The position numbers and the translations under genes were made by a program. Below the pieces are notes generated by a model, which was not told the origin of the DNA, did not search any database, and was given only the letters and a program-made list of their open reading frames with translations. A stretch of DNA of 64,000 nucleotides from Euborellia annulipes (Eukaryota; Arthropoda; Insecta; Dermaptera; Anisolabididae): assembly GCA_023213315.1 (NCBI GenBank), contig JAKCPI010031582.1, positions 27,547 through 91,546 on the forward strand, given 5' to 3'. Below, piece after piece: positions 11,796 through 23,236 of this stretch. How positions within the stretch are numbered: the stretch's first letter is position 1; every line of letters begins with the position of its first letter.

Positions 11796-12372
11796 CTATT
11801 ATTATTATTTATTATTATTTTTGAAATTCCTATCGGGATCCCCGTTTATTTACCCGAGGTGCTTACGTGTACGAAGACACACACCTCAAACCCAACCGGC
11901 CTCTGGCCGTAGCCATCTACCGGCACCCCGTGAAGTTACATCATTTCCTATCTCTAGCTCCTCCTCCTGCTCTCGCCTCTAGCTAGTTCTCTAGCTAGTG
12001 AACTAATCCTTATTTCTGGTTCCAACCGGCTCCTTATATCCAACCTCTTCTATGCTAGGGAGGATGTCCTAGTTTGAGGAGGGACTCCCTCAGCACCGGC
12101 GTGTAGCCTACTCCTTTCGAAGAATGCATCACTGAGAGGGAACCTTCTTTACGTCCCTTCCACAGGACGGGATGTCACAGCAACTCCCTCTCCTCGTAGA
12201 GTTGCCTGAGGGCTATTGTGGAAAGATCCTATATTCCAATCCAGGGCTTGCTTGAGGATTTGTTTACATTAAATAAATATTTTTATTTAATGAAAAATCC
12301 CGCATGCCAAGGATTTGAACAGGGATCTTCTTTGCAGAAGCTGACACCCTAGCTCACTACACCAGCGAGCCC
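11796..12372 (-). mobile_element. Long (577-bp) tRNA-headed SINE with 15-bp TSD
   Basis: On the minus strand the element opens with a tRNA-like head: A-box-like TGGTGTAGTGAGC and B-box GTTCAAATCC. A GC-rich body follows with GTTGCTGTGACATCCCGTCC and GGAAGGGACGTAAAG. It ends in AATAAT repeats. The near-identical flanks TCAAAAAATCTTATTC (11780-11795) and TCAAAAATCTTATTC (12373-12387) show it is a single insertion. The GGGACGTAAAG block resembles 3' regions of LINEs and SINEs seen in other invertebrates. The head differs from that of family B. Confidence 0.85.
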
Positions 12373-12387
12373 TCAAAAATCTTATTC

Positions 12388-12697
12388 ATCAGTACAAAAT
12401 CAAATGAAAGAAGGGATTTTTTATAGTGAAAGGAAAAACTAAAAAACAAATTAAATATTTCAATGGCTTATTGATTGCATGAAAAACGACTAGCTAAATT
12501 ACTAAAGTAAAAAAGTAAAAAAATGATTCGCATTACGTTTGTCTAGAGAAATAATAAAAATATTTAACTATGTCACTGATTATAAAATTCAGTAAAAATA
12601 TTTTCTTAATTTTATTAAAGAAACGTGCTAACAGATTATTAGGAAGATTAAGAACTCAAACCGAACGTGTTATTCTCAATAACTTGTTGGACTATAA
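12388..12697. other. Possible decayed coding remnant broken by a MITE
   Basis: The plus-strand frame from 12570 reads RANRLLGRLRTQTERVILNN before running into the MITE at 12706. Downstream of the MITE, another frame reads KMYKHPEKFKYVVTPRQKF before a stop at about 13090. If the MITE is removed the two are out of frame. I do not recognise the family, and chance open frames remain possible. Confidence 0.25.
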
Positions 12698-12705
12698 TAT
12701 TACAC

Positions 12706-12985
12706 CATGGGCGTACCCAGCGAGGGGCAGGGGGGCAGCTGCCCCCCCCCCCTAGAAGCAACAAAAAAAAATATTAAATGTTTATAAAGTGATGAAACGA
12801 AACAAAATTGGTGGATGGCGACGGGGAATGATTCTTTTTGTTAGGACTCGAGGGTTTTTAGGCCTTTAATTTGAAGGCTTTACCTCTCTATATAAAAAAT
12901 AGCTATGTCACAATTTGGACGACAATGATCTCCCCCCCGACGATGGAACCTCTCCCCCCTAGATTTGATCCTGGGTACGCCCATG
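12706..12985. mobile_element. 280-bp hAT-type MITE with 8-bp TSD
   Basis: CATGGGCGTACCCAG at the left and CTGGGTACGCCCATG at the right are perfect 15-bp inverted termini. The flanks TATTACAC (12698-12705) and TATTACCC (12986-12993) are an 8-bp target duplication with one change. An 8-bp duplication is typical of hAT. C and G runs flank the inner sides. There is no transposase. Confidence 0.88.
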
Positions 12986-12993
12986 TATTACCC

Positions 12994-13238
12994 AACAAAT
13001 TATAACAATAGATCTATACCTAAAATGTATAAACATCCGGAAAAATTTAAATATGTTGTTACTCCACGACAAAAATTCTTAAAAAACTGATAAAGGCAGG
13101 TAAATAAAAACATACGGAAACGACCCAAAAAATAATTTTCCTATTTCAGGCCCTATTTGACAGTCACTCAAAAATAAATAAAAAAAAAAAATAACTTTAC
13201 ATGCGAGTTAAAAGAGACATAATTTTTCTTCCTCAATA
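12994..13238. other. AT-rich interval
   Basis: Only the downstream half of the doubtful coding remnant described at 12388-12697 is of note. Confidence 0.4.
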
Positions 13239-13249
13239 ATCTCTATACT

Positions 13250-13809
13250 GCCCACGGGGCGTGGTGTAGAGGTTAGCGTGCTAACCTCATATACCAAACG
13301 TCGCGGGTTCGGACCCCAGGCAGTCCGATGATTTTATTTAAGCCATCTGGATACCAGATGGCTTAAATAAAAATGCCTGGACCCTAATATATATAAATTC
13401 ATAAATAACGGTTATCGTAAATGTCTTTTTTTTTTTTAATAAAAAAAAACATTCACACTTTTTTCTCATTCACACTCACACTCACACACACATTCACACA
13501 GTCTTTTCGGCAACTTAGGCCATTTAAGACTTTGACGATAACCGTTGTAATATAATATTATCTATTATGGGTTCAGGCATTTCTATTTAAGCCATCTGGT
13601 ATCCAGATGGCTTAAATAAAATCATCGGACTGCCTGGGTCCGAACCCGCGACGTTTGGTATAGGAGGTAGGCACGCTACCTACTACGCCACACCCGGGGG
13701 CCGTAAATGTCTTATATGGCCTGAGCTGCCGAAAAGACAGGGTGAATGTGTGTGTGAATGTGAGTGTGAAAGAGAAAAAGTGTGAATGTTTTTTAAAGAA
13801 AAAAAAAAA
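13250..13809 (+). mobile_element. tRNA-derived SINE B split by a younger SINE B
   Basis: The outer element runs 13250-13427 and resumes at 13702. It has the tRNA-like A-box TGGTGTAGAGGTTAGC, B-box GGTTCGGACCC, tail stem-loop and poly-A. The flanks ATCTCTATACT (13239-13249) and ATCTTTATACT (13810-13820) are its target duplication. The inner copy interrupts it within CGTAAATGTCTT. The outer insertion is therefore the older event. Confidence 0.9.
13428..13701 (-). mobile_element. SINE B nested inside another SINE B, 12-bp TSD
   Basis: A complete minus-strand copy is bounded by perfect 12-bp duplications CGTAAATGTCTT (13416-13427 and 13702-13713), both derived from the body of the host SINE. The head box, body inverted pair, stem-loop and poly-T side are all present. 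It is nearly identical to the copy at 2284-2563, suggesting that both are recent. Confidence 0.93.
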
Positions 13810-13820
13810 ATCTTTATACT

Positions 13821-14153
13821 AGAGTAATTGCAAATTTCCTCCTCCAATGTCTGGATTTATATTTAAATTGAATTAATTTAATTAAATTCGTAGTATGAAA
13901 AGACGATAAGAAAAATATAATTTGATGAAAAAAGGATGCGACACTTTGTGGTCCGGACGGATGCAAGTAATCGCTCTCGGCGTGGACCAGATGAAACCAT
14001 CCGGTTCTCACGTGTGTAAAAATCGGCCCTTAAAGCTACCCAACAGATCCAGGTTCAAAGAGTCATCGGATTAAGTGTCACAGCCTTTTAATGTCTCGGA
14101 AAATGTGAAAACCACTCACCCACCTCAAGAATGATATCATCTAAAGAGATATC
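13821..14153. other. Single-copy non-coding stretch
   Basis: It has a GC-richer centre at about 13925-14080, containing GGACCAGATGAAACCATCC. Nothing identifiable is present. Confidence 0.35.
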
Positions 14154-14161
14154 AGTTAGTC

Positions 14162-14462
14162 CAGGGGTGAGAAACCTTTTTAATCAACGGGCCAATTTAA
14201 ATTTTAAATTTAAATTTTTTGGCGGGCCGCACATAAAGTAACACTTATTAATAATTTACAAAACTTTATTTATACTAAACATTAGAATGAAAAAATATAA
14301 AATTTAAAAAAAAAAAAAGATATATAATTTCATGGTTGAAAATATACTGTTAATGATAAAATTAAAATAAAATAAGAGAAAGTAAAAAATTTATTTTCAA
14401 TTTTGGAAATGCTTGGCGGCCCGTATAAACATGTGTAACGGGCAGCGTGTTGCTCATCCCTG
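14162..14462. mobile_element. 301-bp hAT-type MITE, perfect 8-bp TSD
   Basis: The termini CAGGGGTGAGAAACC and GTTGCTCATCCCTG are imperfect inverted copies, flanked by AGTTAGTC on both sides (14154-14161 and 14463-14470). CAGGG starts and 8-bp duplications are typical of hAT. GGCGGGCCGCAC and GGCGGCCCGTATAAAC are inner repeats. It is non-coding. Confidence 0.9.
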
Positions 14463-14751
14463 AGTTAGTCTATTCGCATTTAATTTTTCAAAAATAATTC
14501 ATTTATTTTTAATAAGAAAAATTGGAAAATAAAAGAAGTCGCAAATATAAATAATATTGGTTAATAAAAGATGTATTTGATTAGAACTTTTTTCGAAGGC
14601 GCCCTGAAGATAGATAACCCGCTTTGATATAAAAATTACATAATGAATGTCTCGAGAAAAAAATTTTTTTTGCTTGAAATTTTTTTCTAAATGATTTAAA
14701 GCCGGACGCTTTAAAAAATCCTTTAATTAAAGAACTTTCAACTGTTTAGAG

Positions 14752-15641
14752 CAGTGGTTCCCAACCTGGGGGCGATCGCCCCCAAGGGGGCGATTTGGGT
14801 TTTCAGGGGGGCGATAAATAAGCGGGGGGCGATTGGGGGGCGATGAGTATTCAAAGAGAGAAAAATTATTAGTTTACTAAAATTAAAAAAAATAAAAATC
14901 AAAGAGAAAAATCTCCTATTTACAGGATGGTCAGGATATAAGAGGACAAAATATTATCATAAAAATAAAATAGTCTTAAGATAATTCTAATCTAGAATTG
15001 AAAAGTCACTTTTAGCTCAAATCTTAAAATTCAATTAAAAAAAATCATTTTCTTGAATTTTTTTCTTCAGGGGGCCGGGCCCTTTAAGCTCAAAGCAAGT
15101 TTGATCTTTTTCACGACTCAGGATAGCTAAAAACGCAGATTTCAGTGGCTAATTTTCAAAAAATTTTCCATACCCCCAGATTCCCCCCGGTAATCCTCTG
15201 TCCAGATCTGGCCTCGATAAATTAAAACTTTGTAACTCTTTGTTTAGGAAATTTTGAAAAAATTTTATATAACTTTATTTAAATAAATATTGTAAGCTAT
15301 GTATAACTATTTCAAAAGTTGTGTCAAAAACTGTGTAAAAAAGTGTTGGCATGAAGGCCACAATAGCCTTTTACATAGTAAAAAAAAACTTTAGGTTTTT
15401 TTTTTTTTTTGGGGGGGGCGTATTACTAAGTAGACCCGGGGCTTGTCAAGTCTGTCTGCGGCCCTGTATATAGGCCTACGGTAATAAAATTGTTTAAAAT
15501 AATAAAACTGCTTTATTATTTACACTTTACTTCAAAATTAGGCATAGGCCCTACAATGAAAATGTAAAGGGGGGGGGGGGCGATAGGTGTTAGTCAACCT
15601 CCAGAAAGGGGCGATGGGTCAAAAAAGGTTGGGAACCACTG
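14752..15641. mobile_element. 890-bp non-autonomous hAT element, perfect 8-bp TSD
   Basis: It begins CAGTGGTTCCCAACCTGG and ends AGGTTGGGAACCACTG. This is the CAGTGGTTCCCAACC terminus widespread in animal hAT transposons. GTTTAGAG is duplicated at 14744-14751 and 15642-15649. The interior has G-runs and AT-rich sequence but no hAT transposase domain. It landed immediately beside a SINE B fragment. Confidence 0.93.
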
Positions 15642-15647
15642 GTTTAG

Positions 15648-15765
15648 AGTCTTTTCGGCAACTTAGGCCATTTAGACTTTGTACGATAAAAATTAGGGTA
15701 GGGTCAAAATAATTTAAATAACTGACTGCATTGGATCCGAACCCACTCCTCTTGGCTTTTAGATT
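15648..15765 (-). repeat. SINE B fragment, minus strand
   Basis: It carries the tail stem-loop CTTTTCGGCAACTTAGGCC and the GGATCCGAACCC head box, with the middle deleted. It is a decayed copy. Confidence 0.7.
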
Positions 15766-16916
15766 ATAATTGTCAAGATTTATAAACTCTCGGCTACGAG
15801 AGAAGGGGAAGGGGGGGGGAATTTGAAATTTAGGGTTACAATTTTTTTTTTTTTAATAAATTAAAGAACATCAAATTCAATTGGCATTTTAAAAATTTTA
15901 CATATTTACAATTTAAAAATAGAGAAAGCAGAAGAATTGGCTCAATCAAAAGTCAGATGAGAACATTTTTTGCATTACATTTAACGACCAGGCATTAGAT
16001 AATTAGGAATTAATAGAAAATAATTGTTTTTGAAAAATTCCAGTCATATACGAAATTACCTCAAGCTGATAGAAAGCACTCTTTGAGAGGTTAAATGAAA
16101 TATCTGTTGATTACATAAAAATGAGAGAACATAAAGACCGGCTTGTGGTCGCCCCGTCATGGTCATATGTGCTCTTTAAGGAGAGAAAGAGAGGGGGGAG
16201 GGTCACTTGAGGGTGTGTGTATGTGGAGTGTTTGCCCAACACGCGACAGATGGGAACAAGTGGATCTCTATGGGTCTATGTGTGTGTGTCTATGTATATA
16301 GTATGAGTGTGATGTCTGCAACGCACATGCACTGTTATGAATAACAGATCAAAGATTGGACCAGGCTGGCCAGCATCAGGGGGAGGCAGGCGCACAAGTG
16401 CTGACCCTGGATTTTGTTAATATCTTGTAATATCGCTTGAGCTGCCAGACGGATGGGCATGCTGCTGGCTTTGGTATGGAATGGATTTGGATGATGGTGG
16501 CAACCAGCTGCTGGACCCATTTTAAGAGCATGAGAAGCATTTTTTAACAAAAATCAAAGATAGACGACGACAAGCGAGTGTAAAATTATTTTCATCTCCC
16601 CGTTTTATTTTAAAGAAGAGATAATTGGCATTTATGAGATATGAAATAACTCATTTGACTATTTTCATGTGACAGAGTAAAAATTATATTTTATTACTCT
16701 GGTTTGTAAATAATATATTTTTAGGAAGAAAATTCTTCTTTGACAAATCTCGGTGAGAGATTGTTTTCTAAGAAGAATAAATTATCTTGATATTGTGATT
16801 TACTTTTTCAGAGACATAGCCGTCGAGAGGGCCAAATAAAAATTCAGGCGAGATCACGGCTTAGATTTTTAGGTGTAAGGAAAGGACAAAATTTTGAACT
16901 TAAAAAAAACAAACCC
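15766..16916. other. Gene-free; complex island at 16135-16560
   Basis: The block at 16135-16560 is single copy and GC-balanced, with AGATCAAAG (TCF/LEF-type core) at about 16348 and CCAGGCTGGCCAGC nearby. Open frames there have no recognisable family. A regulatory role is inference from composition and motif only. Confidence 0.35.
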
Positions 16917-17762
16917 TTTTTACTTTCTCTTACCTTTATATATATGTTAATATATATAGAGTAAAGAAAGGAAGGTTATAGGTAAAGAAAAAAAAAGTAT
17001 TGGATTCCTTTCAAAAATTCGATGTCGAGATTTTGATGAAAATACACGTTTTGAGAACTTCTGAATCAAAAAAAGGCGTTTTCACAACATGTTCTGTCTG
17101 TCTGTCTGTCTGTTTGTGTGTCTGTGAACAAAATATCTCAAGAACGGAAAAAGTTAGGAAGTTGAAATTTTATATTTAAGTTAGGCACCCCCCTGGGACG
17201 TGACACGAAAATTTTGAACAAAATTAGCCAAAGAGTACTAGTACTTTACTGATGCACTTTTTCAGTTTTTTTCGATTTTCTCAAAATTCGCTCTCACGAT
17301 TTTTTTTTTTTAAATTCATATATCAACTATTTTTTAGATGCTCTTTAAAATGTATATTCTCATTTTCCCGTTGAACTCTTCTGAACACCACTTTACTCTT
17401 GTACTTCATAGAAAAGATAGGAGAAATGGTTGCCATGGCGCAAAATATAAATATTTTCCCATGTTTATAAATTTTATATCTTGAATTCTATTACATCAGT
17501 GGATTAAATAAATATAATTTAAATACAATTGTATTAATAACGGTTATCGTGTCTTAAAAGGCCTAAGGTGCCAACTGTGTGAATGTGAGTGTGAGTGTGA
17601 ATGAGAAAAAAGTGTGAATGTTATAAAAAAAAAAATACATAGGTGGAAACTAAATATGTGTAGACACAAAAAATCTGGTGTGACAAGCACAGAACACAAC
17701 TTTCGATTATCGAAGGTAATTGAAAGTTGTGAGCTGTGTAACCAGTCACACCAGATTTTTTT
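16917..17762 (+). mobile_element. Family A (Helentron-like) copy 1
   Basis: It starts TTTTTACTTTCTCTTACC, then a core with TTCGATGTCGAGATTTTGAT, a TCTG/TG repeat, AACAAAATATCTCAAGAACG and TGAAATTTTATATTTAAG. It ends in the family's terminal hairpin AATCTGGTGTGAC..GTCACACCAGATT (17665-17760). A SINE B tail at about 17494-17640 is inserted just before the hairpin. Non-autonomous, no ORF. Confidence 0.85.
17494..17640 (+). mobile_element. SINE B tail inserted in family A copy
   Basis: It has ACGGTTATCGTGTC, AAAAGGCCTAAGGTGCCAAC, a GTGTGAATGTGAGTGTGAG stretch and poly-A. It is a 5'-truncated SINE that separates CTTGAATTCTA from GGAAACTAAATA, which are adjacent in other family A copies. Confidence 0.7.
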
Positions 17763-18744
17763 TAAAATATATTCATTTGAGAATCTTTAGTTTGTCAGAT
17801 TTAAGTTCAGTCAGATTGACAGCCCCTTATTTGTTTTATATATAGAACTATATAGTTACATAAAGGTGTAACATAAGGTGAACTATAAAAATATTTATAT
17901 CATATAAAAATCGTTATTAAGGTAGCTATTTAATTGGGTAGAACGATTTCTTTTACGCCCATAATTGTTTTGAATTAATCTAATTTTCTTTTAAAGACTT
18001 TATAAATTTTAAAATGTCGTAAAAAAAAAAAATAATCATTGACGATTTTATATACCAATTAAAAGAATTTCAGAGAGAGTGAGAGATAGAGAGGAAGGGA
18101 AATTGTTTTTAATGATTCAAATAATTACGGATGTAATGATTTAAGCCTTGAAGAACACCCAGGTAGCGACTAATCAATGTGTTCAAATAATAATATAAAA
18201 ATGGTAATTTATTTACACCCTTTAATAAAACGACCGGTTTTGTTAAATTTTTTTAGCGAACTTTGTTAAAATTAATTTTGGGGTTTGTAAATTGGTAATA
18301 ATCTTTATGAGTAAATATACCTATAAATTAATAGAAATAGGTTTTGGGTGACAGATTTCAGGGAGCAATGGGACGTTTAAACATCAACAAAAAACATACA
18401 AAAAATTGTTAAGTAATTTTTTTTGTTTTCATATAATAATAAGAAATTCAGTCTATAAATAAATAATTAATGAGCCAAGAGGTCAAGTGGTCAACTTTCC
18501 ATATGTTAGTCATCCAAGGTGTGCGTACTAAGATATCAGATGTCTGTCTCTCTTTGGTGATCATTGGTGATGTGAATTCTTACGCCTACGATATCATCCA
18601 TCTGGTAAAAATCATTAGTCATCAATTATCTGAGTGTTAATTCTAATGAGCATGTATATTATTTATCCCTTTCATCGCTAAGAATAAGATTTACTTGCAA
18701 AAAAAACATGATGCAAAAACAATTGTATTTATATTTATTTTATT
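17763..18744. other. AT-rich stretch, nothing recognised
   Basis: No coding region or repeat could be supported. Confidence 0.5.
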
Positions 18745-18865
18745 TTAATTTTACCCTTTCGGCTACTGCGGCCATTTAGGGGTTTTGAGTAAATTATATT
18801 TTATTGTGATAAGTGACGGGGGGCCTTCCACATGCTGTTTCCTCGGTGCCACCAACCCAAGGTAT
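18745..18865 (-). repeat. SINE tail stem-loop plus short repeat
   Basis: ACCCTTTCGGCTACTGCGG..CCATTTAGGGGT is the minus-strand form of the shared SINE tail, with its stem changed to ACCC/GGGT. CACATGCTGTTTCCTCGGTG, shared with 11712, follows at 18838. Confidence 0.6.
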
Positions 18866-19747
18866 CACCGAGCTTGGTATTGTTATTTATAATGCAAATA
18901 CATTTGACAAACGCTATTTTAATAGATAGATGTCCATAAAGATATTAAATTTCAAAGATTTTGACTAATATGGAATTTATATTTTTGGATTAAATGTTTT
19001 AAAACAAAAATTATTTCTTTGTTTTTTCATAACTAGCTGCGAAGTCCACATTCGGTTTCGCCTCCTGCACCCTCTGTCTATTCTGTTATGAGGTAAATTT
19101 TTTTAATCCAACTTTTTATGAAAAATAAACTTTCTGTAAAATATTTAATGTAATGTTATTTTCATATTTAGCTCTCACTTCAAATTCTATTAGAGAAGTC
19201 AGGAGAGGGAGAGAGGAACCGCTCTCTGAAATATTTAATGTTCTTTTTTACGTTCATCTTAAATTTTATTACAATCGAATGGAAAAATAAAAAAAATAAA
19301 TTTTTAAGGAATTAATAATATTGCATAAATACCAAGTATAGTAAATTTCATATCACATAAAATGATAACGAGGTAAATATAAATATTTTTTTAATTGAAT
19401 CAGTAAACTATTAACAAATATAAGAATCTAATTGAGTAAAGAAGAAAAAAAGTTTCTAAAGAAGCTGTTCCCAACTTGCGATTATCGAGAAAAATTGAGT
19501 TCTAAGCTGGAAGGTCATTATAACTATTTGTATTTATTCTGCGCTAAAGCCCTAGAGTAAATGGACCGGAGCTAATATGGAAGAAGATTAAGGTCCTTTC
19601 AGCAAACAAAGGGTCTCTCTATGTCACCATACAGGGTAATGGATCTATTCCTTTCATTTTTAACATTTTTGATATCTACTAGCAAAAATAAATATAGACT
19701 AATATAATATGCGTCTAGATGGGAGAGCGTACAGTGAGAGACAATAT
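18866..19747. other. AT-rich stretch, nothing recognised
   Basis: No coding region or repeat could be supported. Confidence 0.5.
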
Positions 19748-20449
19748 TAAGTCCCACCCATGCGTTTTCTACTTGTGATTATTTCATTGTTTTTAAAAAA
19801 ATATCATATATTAACTTTGCCCATCAACCGTAGGTTGGGCAGGTAAAGTTAATGTAATCGTATAAAAAATCGAAATTTTTCTGAAGCTGCCAAAATGCGT
19901 TTTGAGGTCCCCTGAATCCATTTAAGAAGTTTTTGGAATGATGTCTCTCTCTCTCCGTGTGTGTGTGTGTGTGTGTGTGTCTGTGTGTGTGTGTATGTCT
20001 GTGGTGATTTTTTTCGTCAACGAAATCTCAAAAACTATTCATTCAATTGTTTTGAAATTTTGCAACCATAAACTAGGGGTAGAGGCCAAGAACTGAAAAG
20101 CTTTTGGTAAACATCGGGCCATTAGGGGGGCTCAGGGGGAAACAAAATTTTTTTTCTTACATAACCTATAATTTTTTTTATATATTCAGAAACTAGACTT
20201 CCTCCCGAGTAAAATGATATATAATATGTATAACATCGGACCATCAGGGGGGCTCTAGGGGGGGGGGGGACAAATATTTATTTCTTGAGTAGTTGGTGGG
20301 CAAAGTTGTGCGCTCGGCTTAGTCCGACCCTTTATTTTTTAATGGAAACTTTCATGGTTCAAACCTAAAAAATTTCCAATAAAGATTTTCATTTTCTTTT
20401 ATAAAAACAACGAAATAATCACATGTAAAAACGCATGGGTGGGACTTAA
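19748..20449. mobile_element. 702-bp MITE with ~50-bp inverted termini and internal GT repeat
   Basis: TTAAGTCCCACCCATGCG begins it and CGCATGGGTGGGACTTAA ends it. The inverted similarity continues through ATAATCACATGTAAAAACGC. The ends include TTAA, which would fit a piggyBac-like TTAA target, but this is not proven. Inside, TTTTGAGGTCCCCTGAATCC is shared with family A. A (GT)n run is followed by GAAATCTCAAAAACTATTC and TTTTGAAATTTTGCAACC. Confidence 0.8.
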
Positions 20450-20517
20450 CTTTGGTGTTCACGGTACACCCAACTAAATTTATTTCAAAGGTATCAGGTC
20501 CAAATTTGTATATTTTT

Positions 20518-20759
20518 ATCGTGGAGAATTGGAGATAACAGTTAAATTGAGATTGTCCAGGTTAATAAAACTTCCAGAATAAGACGTTTCGGCCTGAATT
20601 ATTAGGCCATCTTCAGTTATAATTCCCAATAACTGAAGATGGTCAAATAAATTCAGGCCGAAACGTCTTATTCTGGGAGTTTTATTAACCTGGATAATCT
20701 CAATTTGGCTGATATCTCCAATTCTCCACTATAATATACCACAACCTCAAAAAGCAACT
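20518..20759. mobile_element. Penelope-like foldback with hammerhead-like cores, 13-bp TSD
   Basis: Two ~105-bp arms (20521-20626 and 20629-20737) form an almost complete palindrome. Each arm carries CTGAAGA, a GGCC-type stem, then GAAACGTC, arranged like a hammerhead ribozyme core (CUGANGA..stem II..GAAA). The canonical U is A here. TTTGTATATTTTT flanks both sides (20505-20517 and 20760-20772). Penelope-like retroelements are known to carry hammerhead motifs in their terminal repeats. No reverse transcriptase is present. Confidence 0.7.
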
Positions 20760-20815
20760 TTTGTATATTTTTGCTTCTGCGAGTCACTCCTTTATCCATT
20801 GTAAAGTAGTAGCGG

Positions 20816-21142
20816 CTTGTAATGAAGAAACTCCACTCAGTACTAAATGTTATTTAATAAAAAAAATATATATATGACCTCTCATCATTTTATTATTAAA
20901 CAATCAGAATGAAAATTTTTAAAGAAGGATGGCAGGAGCAGTAAAAATTAAATCCTCTGATTGCTTATTGAAATTTGGGAAGTTTCGGATCAAATGTTTT
21001 GTCCCATATGTTGTACTGCACAATGAGGATGATTTCACAATAACTTATTTTCTAATAATGTATAGTAGTATAATAAAATGATGAGATGTAATATTTTTAT
21101 AATAATATTTAGTAGTAGTAGATTTTCTTCATTATAAGGTAA
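20816..21142. mobile_element. Probable AT-rich MITE with long imperfect inverted termini
   Basis: TGTAATGAAGAAACTCCAC at the left and TTTTCTTCATTATAAGG at the right are inverted. The similarity continues over about 80 bp to CATCATTTTATTAT / ATAATAAAATGATG. There is no clear duplication. Confidence 0.6.
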
Positions 21143-22452
21143 AGTGCTAAGCAAGGCCAACTACTTGACCATAGATTAAGAAACCAACCCTAAATGTTTA
21201 AAATTAGTCTCGTGCTTTGAAACTCTTAGTAATTCATTAATCATCGGATGTGACATTAAAAAATTAAATTTTTTATTAATTATTTTAGGCCTATATTGTT
21301 TTTATAATATTTTATAAATTTATATAAAAATAAAAATCCTACCTCCCCTCTTGTAAATTAAATGTTTATAATGTAAATGGATTGTGTATAGTCTTAAAAG
21401 AAGCTTGTTATTACATAAAATTACAGCCCAAAAAAAAGCATCATTATCATTACAGCTAATTATTTAATCATCTCTAGTAATATATTTTTGAATACTTTAA
21501 AATCATGAAAATTTAAAATTATTCTTATTATATAATTGAACTGTGCCCTTACATTCATAATTATTTAGTTTTCGTAGAAAAATTCAAATTGAAATCTTTA
21601 AATAACTAGTTATAAAAGACGATGTGTGGCAACATCAACTAAAAATGAACTAAAATTAAAGCTGTTTGTCTAAGTTAATTAGTAAGAAAATAAATTAATG
21701 AATGAACCACCCACGAAGAAGAAATTATTTACACGCCACTTTGTGAGAGGGAATAGAATAAATCAAGTTTGCACAAAATTTGAAATTTATCATAACACCC
21801 ACCCACAGACATAGACTGGTACAATCGTGTATTTTATAGAGAGAAAATTATATACTCATTTCAAATATGATATATTTCTTAATTAAATAAATATTGGTTA
21901 TTTTTTGTTTATATTGAAATATTTAAAAATAAATCTCGTGATAGACAGTTGGAGTTCGTGGTTAGGAACTAATTGAGAACTCCTTCTTTCCTTCCCCACC
22001 TGAAATGCACGCCACCCACGATGACTGGACTATAGTATAGAAAATTATAACCTTAGAATGAATGCATTCTATCAATACAAGTTCAAGTGATTTCAATCTA
22101 ACCTGTTTCATGTCCTATAAAATTCCATTTTGAACCAGACTCATTTTACTTTTTTTTCGAAAGGTTTATTTATCATTATTTTATGATCACAAGCTTTAAG
22201 AAAGCTTTAAATATGCCCCGTATATATGGGCCTGTCAATGTATTTCCCTACCAAATACCGTAAGGTATTAGAAATATTTTTTTTAATTATTTTGGGAGAA
22301 GGGTGTGTTTGTCTAAATGGCCTCCGATGCCGAAAAAGACCTTAAACGAATTTAAAAAAAGTGTTTGAACTCCTCCCCTCCTGCCTACAATCCTGCCTAT
22401 GTGAATTCATACAAATCTGAAGAGAAAATTTATAAATTTTTGTTGAACTTAC
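21143..22452. other. AT-rich stretch with one SINE tail fragment
   Basis: GTCTAAATGGCCTCCGATGC followed by CGAAAAAGAC (22311-22340) is an isolated SINE tail stem-loop. Otherwise nothing is recognised. Confidence 0.5.
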
Positions 22453-22562
22453 AGGGGAATGATGTTCAATAGTTAGCGAAGCGTTGAGCGAAGGTGTTTT
22501 GTAATTGCGATGTCATCTCGTTCTCATTGGTAGGTAGCGCAGCAAAATCACTTGACTCGTAG
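22453..22562 (-). CDS. Probable C-terminal coding exon of an unidentified gene
   Basis: On the minus strand a strong acceptor (AATTTTTTCAG) precedes 22562. The frame opening one base in encodes 31 residues, starting YESSDFAALPTNENEMTSQ and ending LQNTFAQRFANY, with the stop at 22466-22468. The other two frames are closed. A donor-like GTAAGTT follows directly at 22452, which could be a 3'-UTR intron or chance. The amino-acid make-up looks coding and sits in strongly AT-rich DNA, so it stands out. I do not recognise the protein. Upstream exons would lie at higher coordinates, and none was found. Confidence 0.5.
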
Positions 22563-23223
22563 CTGAAAAAATTAATCATGATTAGAAATAAATAAAAAAT
22601 TTGGTATTAAAATAGTTCTTATCTAGATTATATCAAAAAAAAAAAAAAAAAAATTAATATTTTAATTAAAGGGGCACGGTAGTAAGATTTGGTTTTTAAT
22701 AAATTCCTTTAGAAGAATAAAGAAAATTAATATAATAATCATTAGAAATGTTTTATTGAAAGAGGGGATATTATATAGATCATTATACATAAATTGAATG
22801 GTTTTGCAATAACCTAAGTATATAATTGTAAAATAGGAAATTTTATTAGATCTAATTTTAATAATAAAAATAAAATAAAAATATTCACTTTAAAATCTCA
22901 TCTCTTTCGTATTTTTTTTTTTTTATATTAATCTTAGATAATATCTATTAGTCTAATAATAGAAATATTAAAAAAAAAAAAATTCTAACCGTACAAAAAG
23001 ACTATGAAACTATGAAGATAAACAATTCGAATGATATTCAAAAGGGACTTCATCTAACAACATATCAATGGATGAGAAAGTGATAAAATAGAGCGCTACT
23101 TTCGCATCAAAGGGAAAGGAAATGACGCTACCCTTGAAAGCCAAAGATGCATTCATTCACTCTTATCCTCACAATTTCATACTCAAGGGTTTCGAGAATC
23201 ATCTCTAATTTATAATAAAAATG
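22563..23223. other. AT-rich, nothing recognised
   Basis: If the exon at 22453-22562 is real, this is its upstream intron. No other exon could be supported. Confidence 0.4.
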
Positions 23224-23236
23224 AAAAGGATTAAAA

